DNA of 64,000 nt from Lachnospiraceae bacterium 10-1 (GTDB lineage Bacteria > Bacillota > Clostridia > Lachnospirales > Lachnospiraceae), in the NCBI GenBank assembly GCA_000403495.2, contig KE159799.1, forward strand, positions 124,001-188,000. Reading direction: 5' to 3'. Positions within the stretch are counted from its first letter, which is position 1. Every line of letters begins with the position of its first letter. This document shows positions 35,849-44,100 of the stretch, piece by piece. The notes beneath the pieces are model-generated. The model did no database searches. It was not told the DNA's origin and was given only the letters and a program-made list of their open reading frames with translations. A program made the position numbers and the translations under genes.

Positions 35849-37258
35849 TTACCCTATGGTCATGTTAATTTTTTTACAAACCATTGCAATTTGTTCAATC
35901 AGTTCTTCGTCCGTCATTACAGTTACGCGCCCTTCCTCGTACTGCTTGTCCACCCATTTTTTAATTTCTGCAACCAAGGGGCTTGACTTATCAAGCTGCT
36001 TGTCACTTCCTAATCTAAAATAAGTATTTATCCAATGGGCAATGCCTGCCAAACCGGATGTATTGGATACTGCACATAAAACCGGCCTGTTTAAAAACTT
36101 TTCCGTATCAAATATATTATAAATCTCCTCGTTTTTCAATAATCCGTCTGCATGAATTCCCGCTCTTGTCACATTAAAATTCTTGCCTGCAAAAGGTGTT
36201 CTGTCAGGAATATGATATCTGATTTCTTTTTCATAGTATTCTGCCAGCTCCGTGATCACCGTAGTGTCCATTCCATTTAAATCGCCTTTTAGCTGGGCAT
36301 ACTCAAATACCATTGCCTCTAAAGGCGTATTACCTGTTCTTTCTCCTATGCCAAACAAAGAAGTGTTGACGCCGGAACACCCATAAAGCCATGCTGTGGT
36401 GGAATTAACTACAGCCTTATAAAAATCATTATGTCCATGCCATTCAATTAACTCATGAGGCACGCCTGCATGGGTATGCAGCGCATAAATGATTCCCTGA
36501 ACGCTTCTTGGTATTACTGCACCGGGATAATTCACTCCATATCCCATTGTATCACAAGCGCGAACCTTAATGGGAATCTGATATTCCTCCATCAACTTCA
36601 TTAATTCAAGACAAAAAGGCACCACATATCCGTAAATATCTGCCCGTGTAATATCCTCCAAATGACACCTGACACTGATTCCCTCATCCAGACACTGCTT
36701 TACAACACTTAAATAATGTTCCATCGCCTGTCTTCTGGTCATTTTTAATTTCAGAAAAATATGATAGTCAGAACAGCTGACTAAAATTCCAGTTTCCTTC
36801 ATGCCGATTTCCTTAACCAGTTTAAAGTCTTCCCTGCTGGCACGGATCCAGCTTGTCACTTCCGGAAATTGATATCCCCTTTCCATACACTTATAAACAG
36901 CATCCCTGTCCTTTTTACTGTAAAGGAAAAATTCACTGGCACGGATCATGCCATTTTGACCGCCCAGTTTATGAAGGTAATCATAAATCCTGACAATCTG
37001 CTCTGTAGTATAAGGAGCTCTGGACTGCTGTCCGTCACGAAATGTAGTATCGGTGATCCAGATATTTTTCGGCATATTGTGAGGCACAATCCTGTCATTA
37101 AAAGGAATCTTAGGCACCTCGGAATAGGGAAACATATTCCGGAATACATTTGGCTTTTCCACATCATCCAGAATATACATATGCTCTTCTATTTCAAGTA
37201 GATTGTTCTTTGTATTCAGTGACACCGGTCTATCTAAAAACAAATCATTGTCTGCCAT
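35849..37258 (-). CDS. Re-type citrate synthase (HMGL-like)
   Basis: 469-residue DRE-TIM metallolyase of the isopropylmalate/homocitrate synthase fold. Motifs: WITDTTFRDGQQSRAPYTT near 70, CHLEDITRADIYG, and metal-binding EWHGHNDFYKAV (HxH). The close parallel is the Re-citrate synthase first shown in Clostridium kluyveri, which replaces the usual Si enzyme in many strict anaerobes. The long N-terminal leader (about 65 residues ahead of the DTTFRDGQQ motif) and the icd neighbour distinguish it from LeuA or NifV. GGAGG lies 8 bases before the ATG. Homocitrate synthase remains an alternative reading but is less likely next to isocitrate dehydrogenase. Confidence 0.88.
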   Translation of the reverse strand: MADNDLFLDRPVSLNTKNNLLEIEEHMYILDDVEKPNVFRNMFPYSEVPKIPFNDRIVPHNMPKNIWITDTTFRDGQQSRAPYTTEQIVRIYDYLHKLGGQNGMIRASEFFLYSKKDRDAVYKCMERGYQFPEVTSWIRASREDFKLVKEIGMKETGILVSCSDYHIFLKLKMTRRQAMEHYLSVVKQCLDEGISVRCHLEDITRADIYGYVVPFCLELMKLMEEYQIPIKVRACDTMGYGVNYPGAVIPRSVQGIIYALHTHAGVPHELIEWHGHNDFYKAVVNSTTAWLYGCSGVNTSLFGIGERTGNTPLEAMVFEYAQLKGDLNGMDTTVITELAEYYEKEIRYHIPDRTPFAGKNFNVTRAGIHADGLLKNEEIYNIFDTEKFLNRPVLCAVSNTSGLAGIAHWINTYFRLGSDKQLDKSSPLVAEIKKWVDKQYEEGRVTVMTDEELIEQIAMVCKKINMTIG

Positions 37259-37305
37259 TACAGTTTCCTCCTAAATGTAGATTTTTTAGCATTTGTAACA
37301 TGTAT

Positions 37306-37319
37306 AATTGTATACAATT
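37306..37319. promoter_or_regulatory. Palindromic operator on the citrate-synthase -10 box
   Basis: Perfect 14-base palindrome AATTGTATACAATT. Its core TTGTATACAA fits the GntR-family pattern (y)GT-N-N-AC(r). It covers the whole -10 hexamer of the promoter at 37307-37335. Confidence 0.65.
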
Positions 37320-37335
37320 GAACATCTTATGTCAA
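37307..37335 (-). promoter_or_regulatory. Predicted sigma-A promoter of the Re-citrate synthase operon
   Basis: Minus-strand TTGACA (37330-37335), 17-base spacer, TACAAT (37307-37312). It lies between the subtilase stop and the citrate-synthase gene. Confidence 0.75.
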
Positions 37336-37339
37336 TCTT

Positions 37340-38251
37340 TTATTGCAGCAGTCTGTTAATCTGGATCATTCCCCAGCCCTGTTTATTCCAGGGATCATTT
37401 AAATCTTTTGCTGTGTAAAGCAGCTTTTGCTTCGCCTGCTCATTAGAATAAAAAGGATACTTTTGAAGGAGAAGCGCCAGACCGCCAGAAACCACAGGTG
37501 TAGCCATAGACGTTCCACTTTTGGCAATATATCCGTCTCTATAAAACCGTCCTGCTTTTCTTATTCTTGCATTACAGGAAACAATATCTGTGCCTGGTGC
37601 AACAATATCCGGCTTTTTTAACGCATAGGGGCTTGGCCCCCGTCCGGAATAATTTTCACATAATTGCTTTCGATTGCCAAAATAACCACCCTCATGGCAT
37701 CCCACGGTAATTACTTCTCTTCGTGCACCTAAAGGAGAGATTGTCATTGCATCAGGCCCCATATTTCCAGCTGCACATACAACAATAAGCCCACTCTTCC
37801 ACGCCTCATCCACCAGCATCAAAAGATGATTCATACGTTCTTTTTCCGCATTCTCTCCCATGCCTATGGAAATATTTAAGATACGAATATCATACTCTCT
37901 TTGATGATCCAGCACCCAGATAATTCCCTGAGCCATATTTTCTATCACTCCATCCCCATTTTCATCCAGCACCTTTCCAACTACCAGTCTGCTGCCCGGT
38001 GCTATTCCTCTGTACTTTCCTAATGAAACACAGCCGCTGCCGCACAGGCAGCCTGCTACATGGGTTCCATGGCCGCTGTCATCATATAACCTCTTTTTTC
38101 CATGTACAAAATCCTTAAATGCAATAATTCTATTATCAAAATCAGGATGAAATGCCACTCCTGTATCTAACATTGCTACAGTAATTCCCTTGCCATTATA
38201 GAAAGAAATTACCTCATCGCTGCATCCTACTTGCTGTCTTACCCGAAGCAT
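37340..38251 (-). CDS. Subtilisin-like (S8) serine protease, intracellular type
   Basis: 303 residues, the catalytic domain only: Asp29 in AMLDTGVAFHPDF, His61 in DDSGHGTHVAGCL, the oxyanion Asn in CAAGNMGPDA and Ser248 in SGTSMATPVVSGG. There is no signal peptide and no long propeptide, so it resembles cytosolic ISP-type proteases, which act on cell proteins. Nine residues before the fold (MLRVRQQVG) could be the short ISP pro-segment. Its only plausible ribosome site (GGGAG, 7 bases before ATG) is inside the terminator hairpin of the upstream surface-protein gene, which should restrain translation. No promoter of its own is evident. Confidence 0.92.
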   Translation of the reverse strand: MLRVRQQVGCSDEVISFYNGKGITVAMLDTGVAFHPDFDNRIIAFKDFVHGKKRLYDDSGHGTHVAGCLCGSGCVSLGKYRGIAPGSRLVVGKVLDENGDGVIENMAQGIIWVLDHQREYDIRILNISIGMGENAEKERMNHLLMLVDEAWKSGLIVVCAAGNMGPDAMTISPLGARREVITVGCHEGGYFGNRKQLCENYSGRGPSPYALKKPDIVAPGTDIVSCNARIRKAGRFYRDGYIAKSGTSMATPVVSGGLALLLQKYPFYSNEQAKQKLLYTAKDLNDPWNKQGWGMIQINRLLQ

Positions 38252-38296
38252 AAAAAGACTCCCGGCTTTTTAATTTATGATATGCCAGGAGTCTTT
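38252..38296 (-). terminator. Terminator of the sortase/surface-protein operon, overlapping a ribosome site
   Basis: Minus-strand arms at 38284-38296 and 38254-38266 pair over 13 bases with one wobble; the U tract (38252-38256) touches the start codon of the protease gene, whose GGGAG lies in the 3' arm. Confidence 0.8.
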
Positions 38297-38314
38297 AACA
38301 GTTCTACCTAAAAG

Positions 38315-41113
38315 CTATTTAATTTTTCTTCCACGCTTTCCCTGATAGAAGAAAAGCGCTATTGCACCAGCACAAAGCCCCAATGCAAGGAACCATTTGG
38401 GATGAATAAAATCTCCGGTATCCGGTGTGTCATCTTTATTTCCTGATAATCTTGTAATTACAGCCTGACCGTTTGTCACCACAGCCTGACCGTTAACGCC
38501 TGAATAGCTATAAATGCCAAGAGGTGAAAAATGGCTGGTAGTAAACTGAACATATACCTCATTTTCCAATTCTATAATTCGGTGTTCCAAGGCTTCTAAC
38601 TGTCCATCCTGGTCTAAAGTCACTACATGCAGATTGTCTGCCCCTGTATCTGCCGGCAGCTTAAAACGGACTGTAATATACTGTCTGCCCAATTTAGTGA
38701 TTGGAACGGTTCCCGAATCATCATAAAGGGACATATCATATGCCTTAAGTCCTGCCGGAGTCCTTCCTCCATACAGTTCTCCATAAGCTGCTGAAATTCT
38801 CTCTGCCGCACTTTCAGAATCTGTGATCTTAAGCACATAAACATCACTGTTTCCTGCAATGGCCGCCATAGCATTATCCGTATCTTTTATATTGCTGCTA
38901 TCTAAATCAAGAATTACTCCGCTTCCTTCCTCTTTCAAAACACCACTCCGGTAATCTGCTGTCTGGGTACCGGACTGGGTTACAATAATTCCATTATAGC
39001 CATAAGTTCCTTCTTCTAATACTGTTCCTTCAAAGTCACTGACATCATCAGGAATAATTGCATTTCTAATATTGCTAAATGCATAGGTACGATAGGTCTG
39101 ATTGGCAAGGCGCATTGCACTGCTTTCCATAGAAAGCCGGGGCAGTGTACTTCCCTCAAACACAACCGTATCTGTTCCGTTAACCAGCGCATAGGCCCCT
39201 AATCCAACTTCCTGCATGGAAGCCGGAATCACCACCTGAGATAACGGGCAGTTCATAAAAGCGCGGTCTTTTACTTTAACTAAACTTCTTCCGCCATTTA
39301 CTGTCTTTAAATTCCGGCAGTTCATAAAAGCCTCTTCACAAATTATTTCCACAGTATCCGGAATATTGACAGCTATGATTCCCATATGCTCTTTAAATAC
39401 ACCAGGACCAATCTGCTTCACTCCATCCGGAATATTAATTACGCTGTCATTTCCTGCATAAGCAATCAGTATTCCATCCCCGGCAATCAAATAAGGGTAT
39501 GTGGCTGTCTTCATATCAGTAACCCAGGGCGTTTGGTCAAAAGCATACAAATCTATTTCTGTTACGGAGTCAGGCAGGATCACTTCACTTAATTTATCAC
39601 AGTGATAAAAAGCTCCATATCCTATTTTCGTAACGCCTTCGGGAATTGTAACTGAGGTAAGTCCTGACCTTGCAAAAGCAAATTCGCCAATTTCAGTAAT
39701 TCCTTCGTCTATGGTATACTCAGAAAGTTCACTATTTTGATAAAAGGCCTGGGATGCAATCTTTGTACCGCCTACAACTGTATATTTGGGAAAATCCTTT
39801 CCTTTCTGCGCATTATCTGCCAACAGACTTCCGAAATTTTCGCCCTCACTCATCTGGCTGATATTACTTTGTTCTGTTTCGGCTGCTCCATTTCCAATAT
39901 TAGATAAATCTATTCTTCCGGTCTGCTGACCACCGCTTAAAACACTGGATTGTCTGTTATCAATGAAAACTACCGCTCTGCCGGAGACAATACTGGATTC
40001 ACCCAATAAAGTTTTGTTATTGATAATCTCTGTCTCTGTCACAAGCCCCGGAGAAGGAGTTGCTTCCTGTCCTGCATTTGTATTTAAATCTGTATCAGGT
40101 GTTGGCGTCGTGTCTGCACCGGCATCTGGCTGCATCGTATTATCGGTATCCGCATCACCGGTTCCCGCTTCATTGGAAATTTTATCTGCATCTACCACCT
40201 CTGCATCCTGGACATCCTCATATTCAACTTCCTCTACCTCGGATTTCTGTAATGCTGCCGCAAATTCCGCGCCATAAGTACCCGGCGTAGCTGTAAAGTT
40301 TACATTTGGACACCCATCAAATGCGGTACTGTTTATTACTGCCATAGAATCAGGCAGGATCACACTGGAAAGATTCACGCAATCCTCAAAAGCTTTCGCT
40401 CCAATTCCCCTTACTGTCAGTGGAATATCCACTTCCTTTAAATTAATACAGTTAGAAAAAGCATAGGCGCTGACTTCATTTAAGCCACTGCCCAGTGTCA
40501 CCTTTTCCAGATAAGGATTCCCCCAAAATGCGTATCCTGCAATTTCTGTAACTGTTCCGGGCAGCGTATACGCTCCCCGCTCGCAAGCCGGCATAAGAGC
40601 ATAAACTTTGGTCTGCTCACTGTCATATAAAACACCATTTGAATACATTAAAAATGTATTTCCCGCTGAAACAGACAAATCGGCCAACTGACTGCATCCT
40701 GCAAAAACGCCATTTCCTACTTTCCTAACCTGTGTGCCTAATGACACATTAGCCAGCTCTTTGTTATTGCTGAAAGCAGCAGTCCCAATTTCCTCTACAC
40801 TGTCTCCAACTGCAATCGTGCGCAGGCTGTCACAATCTGCAAATGCCCGATAGCCGATGGATTTCACTTTCCCGCCTATGTTGACTTTAATTATATTGTC
40901 GTTGCCTGCAAAGGCTTCCTCCCCGATTTCTCTGACATCATCAGGAATAGACACGACTTCCGACGTGCCTGAATACTTCATTAATTTATTTCCATCCATC
41001 TGAAAATCAGATGCAGACGCTACCGCTTCCACATCTGATACAGGTACCTGGGTAACCGCTACTGCTGTAAGCAGCAGCAGCGTTCCCAAAGTTTTTGCAA
41101 TTTTCTTATTCAT
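38315..41113 (-). CDS. BspA-like leucine-rich-repeat surface protein with sorting signal
   Basis: 932 residues. Signal peptide at 1-32 (KTLGTLLLLTAVAVTQVPVS). LRR_5/BspA repeats occupy about 35-280 and 450-690 (units such as VTEIAGYAFWGNPYLEKVTL, VTKIGYGAFYHCDKLSEVIL). A Thr/Asp/Pro/Asn-rich spacer separates the two blocks. Residues about 756-870 form a module shared with the 1685-residue neighbour (AYDMSLYDDSGT, FTTSHFSPLGIY). The end is TPDTGDFIHPKWFLALG (from 896), a hydrophobic stretch and KRGRKIK, a sortase-type signal. Its ribosome site TAGGAG overlaps the stop codon of the gene before it. Expected at the cell wall; binding target unknown. Confidence 0.93.
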   Translation of the reverse strand: MNKKIAKTLGTLLLLTAVAVTQVPVSDVEAVASASDFQMDGNKLMKYSGTSEVVSIPDDVREIGEEAFAGNDNIIKVNIGGKVKSIGYRAFADCDSLRTIAVGDSVEEIGTAAFSNNKELANVSLGTQVRKVGNGVFAGCSQLADLSVSAGNTFLMYSNGVLYDSEQTKVYALMPACERGAYTLPGTVTEIAGYAFWGNPYLEKVTLGSGLNEVSAYAFSNCINLKEVDIPLTVRGIGAKAFEDCVNLSSVILPDSMAVINSTAFDGCPNVNFTATPGTYGAEFAAALQKSEVEEVEYEDVQDAEVVDADKISNEAGTGDADTDNTMQPDAGADTTPTPDTDLNTNAGQEATPSPGLVTETEIINNKTLLGESSIVSGRAVVFIDNRQSSVLSGGQQTGRIDLSNIGNGAAETEQSNISQMSEGENFGSLLADNAQKGKDFPKYTVVGGTKIASQAFYQNSELSEYTIDEGITEIGEFAFARSGLTSVTIPEGVTKIGYGAFYHCDKLSEVILPDSVTEIDLYAFDQTPWVTDMKTATYPYLIAGDGILIAYAGNDSVINIPDGVKQIGPGVFKEHMGIIAVNIPDTVEIICEEAFMNCRNLKTVNGGRSLVKVKDRAFMNCPLSQVVIPASMQEVGLGAYALVNGTDTVVFEGSTLPRLSMESSAMRLANQTYRTYAFSNIRNAIIPDDVSDFEGTVLEEGTYGYNGIIVTQSGTQTADYRSGVLKEEGSGVILDLDSSNIKDTDNAMAAIAGNSDVYVLKITDSESAAERISAAYGELYGGRTPAGLKAYDMSLYDDSGTVPITKLGRQYITVRFKLPADTGADNLHVVTLDQDGQLEALEHRIIELENEVYVQFTTSHFSPLGIYSYSGVNGQAVVTNGQAVITRLSGNKDDTPDTGDFIHPKWFLALGLCAGAIALFFYQGKRGRKIK

Positions 41114-41121
41114 AGGAACTC

Positions 41122-44100
41122 CTATGCTGTTTTTGATTTAACTACTACCTTGTCACGTTTAAAGAATAATACCAGTGAAATACATGCCATTCCAAGTGCA
41201 AGGAACCACTTCGGGTGAATAGGATCACCTGTCTTAGGCGTAGTATCAATGGTTGCCTCTGTCAGGTTTGCAGTATCCACATAAATGACATATGGTGAAA
41301 AATGAGTAGCTGTAAAGTTCACACATGGAACACCGCCTACTGTGGTAAATCTTGCATTCAAATCCTCCAGCGCTCCGTTAGAAATCGCTGCCACTTTATT
41401 GTTTCCTGCATACTGCACCAGATCATCCGGCAGTGGAAGCGTTAAGTTAACCGTAATGCCTGTGGTATCTGCAATTCTGGTACGTCCGGTGGAATCATAT
41501 AAACTGATGTCCATAGGAAGGTATTTAATTCTGCTGATATCTCCATACCTTGCCTGTAATGCTGCAACTACAGCATCTGTTGCCGATTGATCCTCCGTAA
41601 CCTTAACAATAAAGTTATCTGTTGCTCCGCTTACCGTAGCCCCTGCATAATTGGTATTGGAAATACCCGGTTTAGTCACTTCTACCGTAGTTCCATTATT
41701 ACTTGTGGTTCCACTTCCGCCAGAGCTGCCTCCTGTTCCGGCTCCACCGCCGCCCCCATTATTATTAGTTGATGTACCGCTTCCGGTCTTATAAGTAGCG
41801 GTAATTGCTACGTTAGCCGCCGGCATGGTAAAGGTTGCCGATGTAGCATTCGGATTAGAAAATCCAACGCCTGCTGTTGACGAAGTCCAACGGTCAAAGG
41901 CCTGCCCTTCACCCATATAGTAAGCATTTACTGCTACAATTTCACCAGCCGCATATTTTCCACTACCGCTTCCTCCTGATACGGATACAGTATACTTGGT
42001 TACTTCCGGTGAAGCTGAAGGTGATGGCGAAGTTGAACTGGTTGGTTTAGGTGATCTTGTTGCGTTTGGATCAGATGAGCCTCCTGGATTACTACTACCA
42101 CCTGGGTTGCCACTGCCGCCAGGATTACCTCCCGGATTATTTCCGCCACTGCCAGGCGCCCACTGTGCATAAACAGATGTATCCTGCTTGACACCTGTTT
42201 CAGAAGAAGCCGGTGCCCACAGCCATTTCACAAACGTATACCCCTCTCTTGTAGGCGGAATCGGCCCTCTGATGATTTCGCCATTGCTGGCATAAGTTTC
42301 CCACCAAGGCTCTTCATTTTCTTTTTCATTCAGGTAGAATGAAACTTTAAATCTGCTGGCGTCTCCTGATGCATCTACATATTTAGCCACAATCGTTGTG
42401 TTCGCCTGTATATCATAATGTGGTTTATCCCAACCTGTAAATAGATATCCGGGATGTTCAGGTGGATCAGGTAAGGTTGCGCTTCCGCCTGCACTGACTG
42501 TTTCCCTTTTAAGTTCCTTACCATCAAATCCATCTAAAAAGATTACCGTATACTGAGGGGAACCATATGTTGCCAAAACATCCAAATCGCTCCTTACATT
42601 AGTAAACGGTTTATCCCATCCAATAAACATAAGCTTTTCATTATTACACTTAAGCCCTTCTGTACTTGGCTCCTCTGCATCTTCACCTGCTCTTATTGTC
42701 TGGGTAGAAAGCAGTTCCAGATTGGTAGAAGCAGGATAATCCGGTGTATTATAAAATTTTACTGTAAATTCTTCAAATACTTCTTCGTCGCTTACTGTAA
42801 TATACTCATAATCCTCTGCATAGGTTGCTGCATTAGAAGGAATAGAACATTGGAAAATAACTTCCCGGTCTCCTTTAATAGTCGGATCTCCTTTTAATGG
42901 CTGAAACGCATCCTTCGTCATGGTAATAGGATTACTATTCTTATAATATACAATAAATCGTTTCGTAGCATTATCTTTAAATGCATCTGCATCAATTCTT
43001 GACAAGGACTTCGGCAGGACAATGCTGTTTAGTTCCATTTCCTTAAAACTGCCTTCAGAAATTGTCCCTATTGATGTTTTAGATAAATCCACCTGCGCAA
43101 CACCCTTGCATTCCGCAAAAGCTTCTTTCTTAATGGCTGTTACACCCTGCAGTTCATCCGGTCCTACCGTATATAAACCTGAACCACCAGTTTTTCCTCT
43201 GCTTTCCAGACACTCAACAATTTCTTTTCCGCCGTTTACATTCCGATATAAAATACCACTGTTGTAAGTAAAGTTTCCAGGCGTAAAGCAATTTATATTG
43301 TTTAATGCCGTACAACCTTTAAAAGGACGCATACCTGTATCTTCAAGCTTAGATCCTATGGTTGCTTCGGTTAATGCTGTACAGCCTTCAAAAGCATAAT
43401 CGTTTACCATCCGGCTTCCAATGATTGCAGCAGACCTTAAACCAATACATCCCTTAAATGTATAAGAATCCAATTCTCCAACACCATTAATGGTTATAGA
43501 ACGAATTGATTTATCGGCACCTAATAAAGCTCCAATAGGTTGACCTTGGTCATTAACTCCTCCTTCTCCTACTTCAATCCCATCCTCATTTACACCTGAA
43601 AACAATCCCGGCCAAATACTATCCACATTTTCAGGAATTGTAATATCTAACGTGGCAGCCAGAAAAGCCTGTTCATTAGGCGTCAAATCCTGTTCTCCAG
43701 CATTTAATCCTCCGCTATTATATCTTATAACCCTGTCAATCATATCCACATATTCTTTTTTCTCATCAGTTGAAGCATACTTTAAATATGGAAGGGCATC
43801 TACCCATGCACTTATATTCGTTTTGAACCTGTCGTACCTTGGATATCCTACAAGCTGTGCTTCACCAGTCTGCGTAGCTGGATCAGAATAATATTTCACC
43901 TCAAGGTTCGTTGGCCATCCACTATGACATGTAATCCAAATGTCTTCTGAATTGATATGACTTATTTTGCTTCCATCAGTACCACTCATTGCAAACTTAA
44001 AGGTTTCTGTATCACTGCCATCTTCTTTTAACATAACTCCCACAAAATATAAATATGGCTTTTCTGCAGTAGTTGTTGGATATAATCCAGTTCTATGTGC

